Numbered from the stretch's first letter, positions 29,158 through 37,596 are shown. The stretch: 64,000 nucleotides of DNA from Gleimia sp. 6138-11-ORH1 (GCF_024814355.1 NZ_JANUXV010000006.1:32181-96180), one strand, 5' to 3'. Numbers and translations: made by a program. Notes: generated from the sequence alone by a model not told the origin.

Positions 29158-30495
29158 TTAGCGTTTCTTCCGATCCGGGGCAGTACCACGCTTTTGCTGC
29201 TTAACTCGCAGGTGAACTGCTAAACCACCCAGAACTGCGGCTAAGAGCGTACCAAGCATGACGCCGAGTTTCGCATTAGCAACTTCAGAAGATTCAACTG
29301 GGAAAGCTAAACCAGCGATAAGTAAAGATACGGTGAAGCCGATACCCGCTAAGAGAGAAATAGCGCCAATGTCGCGAAGGTCAATCCCGTGTCCTAAGCG
29401 AAGTGAGGTGAACTTAGTGAAGAAAGCGACTGAACCTAAAATGCCCAGGAACTTTCCAAGCGGTAGCCCTAAAATCACCCCGAGGGCAACTGGGCTGGCT
29501 AAAGTTTCGGTGATTCCACCTGATTGAGAAATATTCACGCCAGCGGCGAAGAACGCAAAAACGGGAACTACGATACCGGCTGAAAGCGGGTGGATTAAGT
29601 GGGCAATATGCGATGACCACTGGGGTTCACCGCGCAGACGCGAAGCAGGTACTAGCAGACCCATAGCCACACCGGCAATGGTGGCGTGTACCCCGGATTC
29701 GTGCATTAACGCCCAGGCTAAAACGCCGAGGGGAATGAGAATCCACCACTTCATAATCCGCTTATGCACTAAAACTCCGAATAGGGCGATTACTAATAGG
29801 GATAGTCCCAAAGCAAACCAGTTTAAGCCGGAAGAATAGAAGGCGGCGATCACTATAATGGCGAGCAGGTCATCTACCACCGCTAAGGTGAGTAGGAAAG
29901 TACGTGCTGCCGGGGGCATTCCTTTCCCAAATAAGCCCAGCAGGGCAACTGCAAATGCAATATCAGTGGCAGCTGGAATGGCCCACCCGTGATATTCACC
30001 GGAGCGTCCCAAATACTGTACTAAAAGATAAACTGCAGCTGGCCCGATCATGCCGAAGGCAGCGGCAATCATTGGGAGGGTAGCTTCTTTAAGATCACGA
30101 AGTGCACCGGTGACAAATTCGGTCTTTAGTTCTAACCCAACTATGAAAAAGAAAATAGTAAGTAAACCGTCGGCTGCCCAGTGGCTTAGTGAAAGGTTTA
30201 GATTAACTGATTCGAAACCTATTTTAGTGTGCGCCAGGTTCTCGTAGATTTCTGCCCAGGGAGAGTTCGCCCAAATCAGCGCTACTAAAGCGGCAATGAC
30301 TAAGAGGATTCCTGAGCGGGTTTCGTCCTCAACCAGCTTTCTAAAAGCGCGTGGAATACGCTTGAGACGTTCAGAAAATGTGAGAGGTTTCTTACGTATT
30401 TTGGTAGGGCGCGGCTGATGACTGACAGCGCTTTTTAGGATTGTCCGTGAACGAGTGCTTTTTTTCTGGGATTTGCGCGGTTTATCAGGGCGCAT
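29158..30495 (-). CDS. nhaA: Na+/H+ antiporter NhaA
   Basis: Membrane antiporter exchanging internal sodium for external protons. The 445-residue protein has an unusually long basic N-terminal extension (about 50 residues rich in Lys/Arg/Ser) before the conserved NhaA core: LLVIAALVALIWANSPW, the VGLELKTEFV segment, the ion-binding DD pair in TLAVVDDLLAIIVIA, and AGIGFTVSLLIAGLAF near the C-terminus. About 11-12 hydrophobic segments are visible. The ATG has GAGAAGG upstream. The gene is monocistronic. Confidence 0.95.
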   Translation of the reverse strand: MRPDKPRKSQKKSTRSRTILKSAVSHQPRPTKIRKKPLTFSERLKRIPRAFRKLVEDETRSGILLVIAALVALIWANSPWAEIYENLAHTKIGFESVNLNLSLSHWAADGLLTIFFFIVGLELKTEFVTGALRDLKEATLPMIAAAFGMIGPAAVYLLVQYLGRSGEYHGWAIPAATDIAFAVALLGLFGKGMPPAARTFLLTLAVVDDLLAIIVIAAFYSSGLNWFALGLSLLVIALFGVLVHKRIMKWWILIPLGVLAWALMHESGVHATIAGVAMGLLVPASRLRGEPQWSSHIAHLIHPLSAGIVVPVFAFFAAGVNISQSGGITETLASPVALGVILGLPLGKFLGILGSVAFFTKFTSLRLGHGIDLRDIGAISLLAGIGFTVSLLIAGLAFPVESSEVANAKLGVMLGTLLAAVLGGLAVHLRVKQQKRGTAPDRKKR

Positions 30496-30587
30496 ATTTG
30501 CAGCCTTCTCTCCATGAATTTTAGTGGCTTTAGCAACGGTTTAGAAGTTTTAGCTTTTTCAATGATAACAATTTTGATTTAATCAGG

Positions 30588-30593
30588 TAGAAT
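30588..30593 (+). promoter_or_regulatory. candidate -10 element for the tRNA gene
   Basis: TAGAAT lies 13 bases before the mature tRNA 5' end. The -35 region is poorly conserved (ATAACA or GATAAC at 17-18 bases). Confidence 0.35.
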
Positions 30594-30606
30594 GAAATAG
30601 TTCCAA

Positions 30607-30679
30607 GCCTCCATAGCCCAATGGTAGAGGCAATCGACTTAAAATCGATTCAGTGCCGGTTCGAGTCCGGCTGGAGGTA
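30607..30679 (+). tRNA. tRNA with anticodon UAA (Leu codon UUA) but short variable loop
   Basis: The cloverleaf folds cleanly. Acceptor stem is GCCTCCA (30607-30613) with TGGAGGT (30672-30678), a short D arm follows, anticodon stem is ATCGA/TCGAT with loop CTTAAAA (anticodon 30640-30642), variable region TCAGT of five bases, T arm GCCGG/CCGGC with loop TTCGAGT, and discriminator A at 30679. CCA is not encoded. Bacterial tRNA-Leu is normally class II with a long variable arm; this body is class I, and position 1-72 is a G-T pair. It is a lone gene with its own terminator. Confidence 0.88.
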
Positions 30680-30685
30680 CGGATC

Positions 30686-30716
30686 GCGGCAGAGCTTATG
30701 GCTCTGCCGCTTTTTT
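30686..30716 (+). terminator. intrinsic terminator of the tRNA gene
   Basis: A perfect 10-bp GC-rich stem (30686-30695 with 30701-30710) is followed by six T. Confidence 0.93.
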
Positions 30717-30735
30717 ATTTCTAACGCAGATACTG

Positions 30736-30793
30736 GGTCATAGGGTTATATGACTCGCGGGGTTAGCGGTCATAGGGTTATATGACTCGCGGG
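30736..30793. repeat. 32-bp-period direct repeat with internal palindrome
   Basis: The 26-base element 30736-30761 recurs exactly at 30768-30793, and a degenerate remnant follows (to about 30810). Each copy contains GTCATA-GGGTTA-TATGAC, an inverted repeat able to act as a dyad protein site or small hairpin. It lies between the tRNA terminator and the Bax-inhibitor gene; the rest of the 30794-30997 gap shows nothing I recognise apart from a ribosome site. Confidence 0.85.
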
Positions 30794-30997
30794 ATTATGC
30801 GACTCTAGGGTTTTACAACATTTGGGGATGGTACGAAATTTGGGGTTGCTGGAGTCTCGATATTCAGAGCAGACAATATAGTTGGTTTCCGCTCAGGTAG
30901 GGGAGATTTTAGAGCTATAAATCCTCTAAAAAAGTCGCTAAACCATGGTTTATATGGCAATCTAGATTTAAGTTCATAATTTATATCAAGGAGCATT

Positions 30998-31891
30998 ATG
31001 TCTAATCCAATAATGAATTCTGTGGCGCGCGATCTGGTGAAAAACACGCCAGCTGGCTACCCACAAATGCCAGGCTACCAACCGGGTGCTACTGCAGACG
31101 CAGCGACGCAAATGCCTCGGTACAACCCCGCAGATAAAGAGGTAACTGTCGAAGAACTGAACGAAGCCTACTTCGCTCCCTCTGCTGATGCAGTAGACAC
31201 CGGTCGTCTCACCTACGATGACATTATCACTAAGACCGGTATGCTGTTTGGCATTATGCTTCTGGCAACCGCAGTAAGCTGGTCGATTAGCAGCGTAAAC
31301 CTGAACCTAGGTGGCGCGCTGACTATGGGTTCTGGTTTAGTTGGAGTTGGCCTGGTTCTGATGAACTCATTCAAGAAGAAAATCAGCCCTGCGCTAATCA
31401 TCGCCTACGCGGTAGTAGAAGGCGCCTTCCTGGGTGGTTTCTCATACATTATGGAAACTATGTACCCGAACGTAGCCATTCAGGGTGTAATCGCTACCGT
31501 AGCAGTGTTTGCTACTATGCTTATCCTATTCCGTTCCGGTAAAGTTCGTTACTCTGCGAAGATGGCGCAGATCCTTATGATCGGTACCGGCGGGATTTTC
31601 CTCTACTACATGCTTAACCTGGTACTGCAGCTAACCGGTGTAGTTTCCAACCCATTTGGCCTTTCCGGCATCACTGTTTTCGGTTTCCCACTGGGAATCG
31701 TAATCGGTTTAGTTGCGATTGGCCTGGGAGCTTTCAGCCTGGTTGGTGACTTCCACATTGCGCGTTACGGTGTAGAAAATGGTGCTCCAAAAGTATTCGC
31801 TTGGCAGATCGCTTTTGGCATTATGGTTACCGTCGTTTGGTTGTACGTGGAGATTGTTCGCCTACTGGCAATCCTGCAAAGCAACGACTAA
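30998..31891 (+). CDS. Bax inhibitor-1/YccA family membrane protein
   Basis: Membrane protein of 297 residues. A Pro/Gly/Gln-rich cytoplasmic N-terminus (about 70 residues) leads to seven hydrophobic segments characteristic of the actinobacterial Bax-inhibitor-1-like family, including ALIIAYAVVEGAFLGGFSYI and the final FAWQIAFGIMVTVVWLYVEIVRLLAIL with acidic residues in the last helix. Relatives conduct calcium in a pH-dependent way or modulate membrane proteases; the role here is not known. AAGGAG precedes the ATG. An FKBP gene follows after 42 bases. Confidence 0.88.
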   Translation: MSNPIMNSVARDLVKNTPAGYPQMPGYQPGATADAATQMPRYNPADKEVTVEELNEAYFAPSADAVDTGRLTYDDIITKTGMLFGIMLLATAVSWSISSVNLNLGGALTMGSGLVGVGLVLMNSFKKKISPALIIAYAVVEGAFLGGFSYIMETMYPNVAIQGVIATVAVFATMLILFRSGKVRYSAKMAQILMIGTGGIFLYYMLNLVLQLTGVVSNPFGLSGITVFGFPLGIVIGLVAIGLGAFSLVGDFHIARYGVENGAPKVFAWQIAFGIMVTVVWLYVEIVRLLAILQSND

Positions 31892-31933
31892 ACTACGGAC
31901 TTTCCTGTAACTTATTAAATAAAAGAGAGACTA

Positions 31934-32335
31934 ATGAGCGAATTTCTAACTGTTTCCGATAATTTCCTCCGCAAACCCACCATCGACTTCCACACGGAAG
32001 AGCCACCGGCTGGTTTACATATTGAAATCATTCGCGAGGGCGCTGGGCCAGAGGTAAAAGCCGGAGATAAACTCTCCTGCCACTACCTGGGGCAAGTTTG
32101 GAACGGCAATCACTTCGATAACTCTTTCGACCGCGGTGCTCCACTGGATTTCACCGTAGGCGTAGGTATGGTTATCCAAGGCTGGGATCAAGGCCTCTTA
32201 GGGCTACGCGAAGGTACCCGCGTGGTACTTTCCATTCCCGCTTCCCTCGGTTACGGTGACCGCGGTGTTCCACAGGCAGGTATTAAAGGCGGAGACACCC
32301 TGGTATTCGTTACTGACATCGTTAAAGTTAATTAA
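31934..32335 (+). CDS. FKBP-type peptidyl-prolyl cis-trans isomerase
   Basis: Cytoplasmic prolyl isomerase of 133 residues without signal peptide. The FKBP domain fills the protein: KAGDKLSCHYLGQVWNG, FDNSFDRGAPLDFTVG, VIQGWDQGLLGLREG, and SLGYGDRGVPQAGIKGGDTLVF with the active-site aromatic and aspartate residues. AAAGAGAG precedes the ATG. A strong hairpin ends the unit. Confidence 0.95.
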   Translation: MSEFLTVSDNFLRKPTIDFHTEEPPAGLHIEIIREGAGPEVKAGDKLSCHYLGQVWNGNHFDNSFDRGAPLDFTVGVGMVIQGWDQGLLGLREGTRVVLSIPASLGYGDRGVPQAGIKGGDTLVFVTDIVKVN

Positions 32336-32346
32336 TCTTTAACTGT

Positions 32347-32384
32347 TAAGGCGGGCACTTCCCATTTGGGAAGTGCCCGCCTTA
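32347..32384. terminator. hairpin between convergent FKBP and msrA genes
   Basis: A 17-bp stem (32347-32363 with 32368-32384) and an ATTT loop. The position between converging genes suggests use by both. Confidence 0.78.
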
Positions 32385-32415
32385 GTTTAGTCAGAAAATC
32401 AGCATCCAAATAGGT

Positions 32416-33105
32416 TTAGGGAAGTTGAATTTTAGAAACCTCAGGAAAAGCAGAAGCGGATTTCCCAGCGCCCTCGGGAAGTAAACCAGTAGGGCAAGCG
32501 TAACCATTTGGACCATGGTTGCAGTACCCATCGGGAATATGATGCAAATAAGCCTGGTGATATCCTTCAGCCAGGTAGAAAATGCCACTGTTAGCAGCTT
32601 CATCAACTTCAGTTGTAATCGGCCCAAATCCGGCAGCTGCTAAAACCTTTCCGTAAGCCTCTTTAGAAGCCTGCGCCAAAGCCAACTGGCGGGCAGTGGT
32701 AGTGAACAGAACTGAACGGTACTGGGTGCCGCGGTCATTTCCCTGCCGATCCCCCTGAGTAGGATCGTGATTTTCCCAAAAAGCCTTGATGATTTCTTCC
32801 GCATCAATTTCTTGTGGATTGTAAACTACTCGCACCACTTCAGCGTGACCAGTTTTGCCGGTACAAACTGCTTTATAAGAGGGGTTACGGGTAGTGCCAC
32901 CCATGAAACCAACGGCGGTGGCAATCACACCGGGGAGACGCCACATAATGCGCTCAGCCCCCCAGTAACAACCCATTCCCACGTAGAGGATCTCATAGGG
33001 AGCGTCCCAGGGCCCCGCAATTGGGTTTCCTAAAACGGGGTGAATCCCGGGAATAGTGCAGACGGGAACGTCTGAATCAGGATAAGAACCTGCCAAAATA
33101 GCCAT
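32416..33105 (-). CDS. msrA: peptide-methionine (S)-S-oxide reductase
   Basis: Repairs oxidised methionine. The 229-residue protein has the catalytic cysteine in GMGCYWGAERIMW (usual GCFWG, here Tyr), GFMGGTTRNPSYKAVCTG, HAEVVRVVYNP and a C-terminal region with further cysteines (GYCNHG, YACPTG) for disulfide recycling. A strong AAGGAGG precedes the ATG. It is a single gene, facing the FKBP gene at its 3' end. Confidence 0.95.
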   Translation of the reverse strand: MAILAGSYPDSDVPVCTIPGIHPVLGNPIAGPWDAPYEILYVGMGCYWGAERIMWRLPGVIATAVGFMGGTTRNPSYKAVCTGKTGHAEVVRVVYNPQEIDAEEIIKAFWENHDPTQGDRQGNDRGTQYRSVLFTTTARQLALAQASKEAYGKVLAAAGFGPITTEVDEAANSGIFYLAEGYHQAYLHHIPDGYCNHGPNGYACPTGLLPEGAGKSASAFPEVSKIQLP

Positions 33106-33264
33106 TGTGCCTCCTTGAAAACTACAGATAACAGTATAACCTCAGAAGAAAATCAACAATCCACGGGGAACTGAAAAATAAATGATAGACATTAAGCTCT
33201 TCTAATAGGCGCAGAAAGAAAACATACCGTAAACTCAGAAATGACTTAGTTTTAAGGAGTTTAG

Positions 33265-34776
33265 GTGATATTTGGACAAAATCCGTTCAGCAAACTAAAG
33301 GTTGGGGAAATCATCGAAAAGGTTTCTGAGCCGATCCGCACGCGAACTGGGGTTTCTGAACCTCCTCCAATGCGTATCTACACTCCAGAACGTAGCGGAG
33401 ATAAAGTAGAAGAACACGTTGCCTGGTCGTTGCGAGTAGCCGCTGCTTGGTCGTGGCGTACCCTGGTGGTAGCTGCCATGCTGTATTTGCTTGGCTACTT
33501 GCTTTCCTACGTTTATTTTCTGATTATTCCGATTCTGGTGGCGTTACTTTTCGCGGTGCTACTTGATCCGATTAACCGGGTGCTTAAACGCAGATTGAAG
33601 TTCCCAGATGCGTTGGCAGCAACTATTTCGATGCTGGTTGGTTTAGCGATTGTTTTAGGCTTAATTTCAGCTGCCTCCACTCAAATCGCCCTACAGTTTA
33701 AAGACTTAGGGGCGCGTACCCAAGAGGGAGCGCAGAAACTGGTTGAATGGTTGCGTTCAGGCCCGTTTGGGATTGATAGCAGTTATTTTGACGACCATCT
33801 TGATGAAATAATTAATACGGTTGCTTCGGCAGTTCGTAACAATTCCAGTAATCTTGCTTCCGGAGTGCTGCAGGTCTCGGCTTCGATTGGGACGATTCTA
33901 ACTGGAATTATTTTGGCGCTTTTTGTTCTCTTTTTCTTCTTAAAAGATGGGCGCACGATTTGGCTGTGGTTCATTCGGATTATTCCCGAGGGCGCTCGTG
34001 AACCTGTCCATGAATCTGCGATCCGCGGTTGGATCACCCTAAATGGTTATGTACGCGCACAAATCATGGTAGCGGCGATTGACGCCGTGGGGATTGGTTT
34101 AGGCGCTTACTTCCTGGGAGTTCCGCTGGCAATCCCCCTGGGTGTATTAGTCTTTGTTGGTTCGTTCGTGCCGATTATCGGGGCGATGATTACCGGCTCG
34201 GTTGCGGTTTTAGTGGCACTGGTAGATCAGGGGCCACAAACTGCGATTATTATGCTTTTGATTATTTTGGCAGTTCAGCAGATTGAAGGTAACTTCCTGC
34301 AACCGTGGCTGATGTCCTCTGCGGTTTCCCTACATCCGCTGGCAGTATTACTTTCGGTTGCTTGTGGTTCGTTCCTCTTTGGAATTGCGGGCGCAATGTT
34401 CTCTGTGCCGATTGCGGCTTTTGTGAATACTTCATTGCTGTACTTGCACGGTTATGACAGGTTCCCGGATTTGATTAGTGATCCAGAGCGTCCGGGTGGG
34501 CCTCCGGGGATGTTAAAGCAGCAGATTTTGGAAACTTACGATGAGTCTTTCGCAACTCACGAAGCTCCTTTGCGCCATCCTAAGACAAAATCTGTGGAAG
34601 TAAAGGCTGTGGTAGTTCCTGAAGCGGAAACTACCGCGAAAGATGGTGGTAAACTCCCAAGTTCCGCGCAGGACCTAGCGGCGCAGCAAACTGAATCTTT
34701 GAATGGAGAAGAAAGTTCAGCTTCGGCAGTTGAAGGGCCGCGGAATGCTGCAGAGCCGCCGAGTGAAGCAAAGTAG
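33265..34776 (+). CDS. AI-2E family transporter (PerM/YdiK-like)
   Basis: Polytopic membrane protein of 503 residues. A cytoplasmic N-terminus of about 60 residues precedes paired hydrophobic segments, a long amphipathic middle region and the family segments LAVQQIEGNFLQPWLMS and SVSLHPLAVLLSVACGS. A hydrophilic acidic tail of about 110 residues ends the protein. The family includes proteins reported to export autoinducer-2 and others that exchange sodium and protons; the substrate here cannot be told. The GTG start has AAGGAG upstream. Confidence 0.9.
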   Translation: MIFGQNPFSKLKVGEIIEKVSEPIRTRTGVSEPPPMRIYTPERSGDKVEEHVAWSLRVAAAWSWRTLVVAAMLYLLGYLLSYVYFLIIPILVALLFAVLLDPINRVLKRRLKFPDALAATISMLVGLAIVLGLISAASTQIALQFKDLGARTQEGAQKLVEWLRSGPFGIDSSYFDDHLDEIINTVASAVRNNSSNLASGVLQVSASIGTILTGIILALFVLFFFLKDGRTIWLWFIRIIPEGAREPVHESAIRGWITLNGYVRAQIMVAAIDAVGIGLGAYFLGVPLAIPLGVLVFVGSFVPIIGAMITGSVAVLVALVDQGPQTAIIMLLIILAVQQIEGNFLQPWLMSSAVSLHPLAVLLSVACGSFLFGIAGAMFSVPIAAFVNTSLLYLHGYDRFPDLISDPERPGGPPGMLKQQILETYDESFATHEAPLRHPKTKSVEVKAVVVPEAETTAKDGGKLPSSAQDLAAQQTESLNGEESSASAVEGPRNAAEPPSEAK

Positions 34777-34911
34777 GTGATTTAATCTGGCCGGTTTTCA
34801 CTGTGTTCCAGTTGGGAAAGATTGCTCAGTTGGGAAAAGAATGCGGATTTCTGGAAAGATCACGCAGTTGTTACGCAGTTATGAGTAGGTTGCCGGTAGA
34901 TTATTGCCCGT

Positions 34912-34953
34912 AATTATTGTTGCCCGCGAGTTTCCTCGCGGGCAACAATAATT
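34912..34953. terminator. long perfect hairpin between AI-2E-type gene and greA
   Basis: A 19-bp perfect stem (34912-34930 with 34935-34953) with a TTTC loop. On the minus strand it follows greA by 14 bases. It lies between converging genes. Confidence 0.82.
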
Positions 34954-34967
34954 AGTTCAGGTGTAGC

Positions 34968-35447
34968 CTAGCCTTTATAGGGGGTAGCTTCAAGGATTTT
35001 TACTTTAATCTCTTTACCGGTGGGAGCAAAGTAGCTGACAGTGTCGCCTACTTTATGTCCATTGAGCGCCTGCCCAATCGGAGCGTCAAGAGAGTAAACT
35101 TCTAAGTCATCATTTGATCCGGCTAGGCGTGAGCCAAGCAGGAATTTAGAAACTCGTCCCATAATGTCAGCGGTAACCACCATGCCAGCTTCAACAATCC
35201 CATCGTCGGCGGGGCTTTCACCTACCACCGCATCACGCAGAATGTTAGTTAGCTGGTTGATGCGAGTTTCGTTCATTGACTGTTCATCACGGGCTGCGTG
35301 ATAGCCGCCGTTTTCTTTCAGGTCGCCTTCTTGGCGCGCATTATCAATCTTCCGGGTGATTTCTTGCCGTAAAGTGGTAGAGCGGTGTTCCAGTTCTTCC
35401 TTTAAACGGTCGTAGGCTTCTTGCGTAACCCATAGAGCTTCAGACAT
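34968..35447 (-). CDS. greA: transcription elongation factor GreA
   Basis: Stimulates transcript cleavage by backtracked RNA polymerase. The 159-residue protein has the N-terminal coiled coil (LKEELEHRSTTLRQEITRKI) with the tip residues DLKENGGYHAARDEQ, and a C-terminal FKBP-like domain ending in GKEIKVKILEA. The linker and loop are those of actinobacterial GreA. AAGGAGA precedes the ATG. Its 5' end diverges from the isoprenyl synthase gene, as in other actinobacteria. Confidence 0.95.
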   Translation of the reverse strand: MSEALWVTQEAYDRLKEELEHRSTTLRQEITRKIDNARQEGDLKENGGYHAARDEQSMNETRINQLTNILRDAVVGESPADDGIVEAGMVVTADIMGRVSKFLLGSRLAGSNDDLEVYSLDAPIGQALNGHKVGDTVSYFAPTGKEIKVKILEATPYKG

Positions 35448-35537
35448 AACGTCTCCTTATTTTTCTTTCCAGAAAATCCAATCACCTAACCATAGCAACT
35501 ATTTTAGGGATTGGCGTTGTGAAAACCGACTATCTTC

Positions 35538-35543
35538 GATAAT
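35538..35543 (+). promoter_or_regulatory. candidate -10 giving a leaderless isoprenyl synthase message
   Basis: GATAAT lies nine bases before the ATG at 35553, and no Shine-Dalgarno is present between. A poor TTGTGA stands 15-16 bases upstream. Confidence 0.35.
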
Positions 35544-35552
35544 TTGTAACTT

Positions 35553-36326
35553 ATGATGAACTTAAAGGTGCTGTATAACCTGTACGAACGCCAGCTATTG
35601 AAGGATCTCACCCCAGAGAAGATCCCTGCTCACGTTGGCGTTATTTTAGATGGTAACCGCCGTTGGGCGAAAGCAATCGGCACCGGTACTGCTTATGGGC
35701 ACCGCAAAGGGGCCGCGAAAATCAATGAGTTCTTAGGGTGGGCCCGTGAACTGGGGGTGCAGGTAGTTACGCTTTGGATGCTTTCGACTGATAACCTTTC
35801 GCGACCCGCTGAAGAACTTGCCCCGTTACTTTCGATTATTGTGGACGCTACCGCTGAGGTAGCTGAAGACCCCGCTCACCTGGTGCAAGTGGTGGGCGAC
35901 ATGAGTTTACTTCCCGAAGAGGTAGCTACGCAGCTTACGGGAATTGCTGAAAAATCAGCGGAGCTTTCCAAAGTGGAAAATCGTTTGAAAGTGAATGTAG
36001 CTATCGGCTACGGGGGGCGGCATGAGATCACCGATGCGGTACGCTCACTGCTTCGTTCTTACGCAGAGCGAGGCATGTCTTTAAATGAAGCGGCTGACGT
36101 TTTAACGATTGATGATATTTCCGACCACCTGTACACCCGCGGACTACCGGATCCGGATTTGGTGATTCGCACTTCCGGTGAACAGCGTTTATCGGGGTTC
36201 CTACTGTGGCAGTCTGTGCATTCTGAGTTTTACTTCTGTGAAGCTTTTTGGCCGGATTTCCGGCGGGTTGATTTTCTGCGTGCGCTCAGAGATTACGCTT
36301 ACCGCGAGCGGCGTTTAGGTAAATAG
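35553..36326 (+). CDS. uppS: cis-prenyltransferase (isoprenyl transferase)
   Basis: Condenses isopentenyl diphosphate in cis onto an allylic diphosphate, giving the carrier lipid for cell-wall synthesis. The 257-residue protein has HVGVILDGNRRWAKA with the catalytic aspartate, TLWMLSTDNLSRP, NVAIGYGGRHEI and DLVIRTSGEQRLSGFLLWQ. The DGNRRWA variant is shared with the short-chain mycobacterial enzyme Rv1086, which makes Z-farnesyl diphosphate, so the product may be short rather than undecaprenyl diphosphate. The gene lies beside greA, as in mycobacteria. No Shine-Dalgarno is visible. Confidence 0.92.
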   Translation: MMNLKVLYNLYERQLLKDLTPEKIPAHVGVILDGNRRWAKAIGTGTAYGHRKGAAKINEFLGWARELGVQVVTLWMLSTDNLSRPAEELAPLLSIIVDATAEVAEDPAHLVQVVGDMSLLPEEVATQLTGIAEKSAELSKVENRLKVNVAIGYGGRHEITDAVRSLLRSYAERGMSLNEAADVLTIDDISDHLYTRGLPDPDLVIRTSGEQRLSGFLLWQSVHSEFYFCEAFWPDFRRVDFLRALRDYAYRERRLGK

Positions 36327-36328
36327 TT

Positions 36329-36359
36329 TTCCGAGGACGCTACTGTGACGCCCTCGGAA
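36329..36359. terminator. stem-loop built from an inverted pair of the CCGAGGGCG motif
   Basis: TTCCGAGGACG (36329-36339) pairs with CGCCCTCGGAA (36349-36359) across a single A-C mismatch, with a nine-base loop and TTTTA after it. It lies exactly between the convergent uppS and fructokinase genes. The right arm is an exact CCGAGGGCG and the left arm a one-base variant of the motif that recurs through the window. Confidence 0.75.
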
Positions 36360-36361
36360 TT

Positions 36362-37273
36362 TTAGAGCTCTTTTAGCCAAGGAGGATTCGCACCTGAGCG
36401 AGAGACGGTAACGGCAGAAACTTGCGCGGCTCTTTTCATCACGAAATCTACTTGTTCTTTGGTGATGTTTTGTAAGTCTTCGCGTTTTGCTGCGCCGAGC
36501 AGGTTTAAGCTCCACAGGGCGTCAATCACCGCACCCATGAAAGAATCTCCTGCTCCGACGGTGTCGGCCACGGTCACTTTCTGCGCGGGGTAGTCGATGG
36601 AACCGAATTTTCCGTAGGCAGAGGAGCCTTTTTCACCGCGGGTGACAATCACTAGGGAGGCTCCCAGGTTGCACCATTCGCGGGCAATTTGTGGGAAGGG
36701 GGCGCCGGCTGTAAACCAGTCTATGTCCTCGTCGGAAACTTTGATTACGTCGGCAGTTTTGACCAGTTCTATGACTTTTTCATAGGCTATTTCCGGATCT
36801 CCCATGATTGAGGGGCGCGCGTTAGGATCATAGGTGATGGTCGCGTATTTGCGCACATTTTTCAGGGTTTCTAAAACTTGAGTTCCTCCGGGTTCTAAGG
36901 TGGTGGCGATTGAACCCGAGTGGGCAACTAGAATCGAGTTGTCTAAAAGTGGGGTGGGAAGCTCCCACTGGAGGTCGAACTGGTAGCTGGCTGCTCCTGC
37001 TTCATTGAGGGTGGCTTGGGCGGTGGAGGTGCGAGGCGCGTTAAAAGAGTCGGGGTGGATATCTACCTGGGAGGCTTTGAGATGGTTGTTAATGGCGTTG
37101 CCACGTTCGTCTTTGCCTAGCCAGGTGACCAGCTGAACTTCTCGGTTTAAGCGTCCTAATGTGAGGGCGACATTGGCGGGGGATCCGCCGGGGATTTCCT
37201 TTATTTCACCAGTTGGGGGAATCACTATGTCGATGAGAGCTTCACCTAGAATTAAAGCGCGCGCATTCGCCAT
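36362..37273 (-). CDS. PfkB-family carbohydrate kinase, probable fructokinase
   Basis: Phosphorylates a sugar, most likely fructose, with ATP. The 303-residue ribokinase-fold protein shows the N-terminal GEALIDIVIP, PGGSPANVALTLGRL for sugar binding, VTRGEKGSSAYG and the C-terminal signature DTVGAGDSFMGAVI with the catalytic aspartate. Fructokinase is suggested by the GEALIDI and GGSPANVA combination; other sugars cannot be excluded. The ATG has AAAGAA nearby. It stands alone, 98 bases after xseB. Confidence 0.88.
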   Translation of the reverse strand: MANARALILGEALIDIVIPPTGEIKEIPGGSPANVALTLGRLNREVQLVTWLGKDERGNAINNHLKASQVDIHPDSFNAPRTSTAQATLNEAGAASYQFDLQWELPTPLLDNSILVAHSGSIATTLEPGGTQVLETLKNVRKYATITYDPNARPSIMGDPEIAYEKVIELVKTADVIKVSDEDIDWFTAGAPFPQIAREWCNLGASLVIVTRGEKGSSAYGKFGSIDYPAQKVTVADTVGAGDSFMGAVIDALWSLNLLGAAKREDLQNITKEQVDFVMKRAAQVSAVTVSRSGANPPWLKEL

Positions 37274-37371
37274 GGTTTACCATTCTTTCTTTATGAATTA
37301 GACTATTTCGATTTTAGTGGCTAATCCAAGTCAGGTGAATGCTTTCAAATTGTTAATACGTTTATGGTGGG

Positions 37372-37587
37372 TTAGTTTTGAGGGGAAGTTTGGGTGGCCG
37401 TGTGCAGACGCTGCTGCGCAGCTTGGAGGATCTGCTGGCAGTGCTGCGCTAAGGCTTCGCCTCTTTCCCACATTTTTAGGGTTTCTTCTAAGGGGGCAGA
37501 CCCTGTTTCTAAAGCGCGAACAATGTTGATTAGTTCATCGCGGGCCTGTTCGTAGGTTAAGGTCGCTACTTCTGGGGAATTTTGCAT
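37372..37587 (-). CDS. xseB: exodeoxyribonuclease VII small subunit
   Basis: A 71-residue helical subunit that coats the large subunit. The characteristic sequence is LTYEQARDELINIVRALETG followed by APLEETLKMWERGEALA. AAGGAA precedes the ATG. It starts nine bases after the xseA stop, so the two are co-expressed. Confidence 0.95.
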   Translation of the reverse strand: MQNSPEVATLTYEQARDELINIVRALETGSAPLEETLKMWERGEALAQHCQQILQAAQQRLHTATQTSPQN

Positions 37588-37596
37588 GATATTTCC

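Noticed and set aside
36362..36515. Short minus-strand frames overlapping the fructokinase 3' end
   Set aside because: No ribosome site or family similarity; they are out-of-frame readings of the kinase gene.
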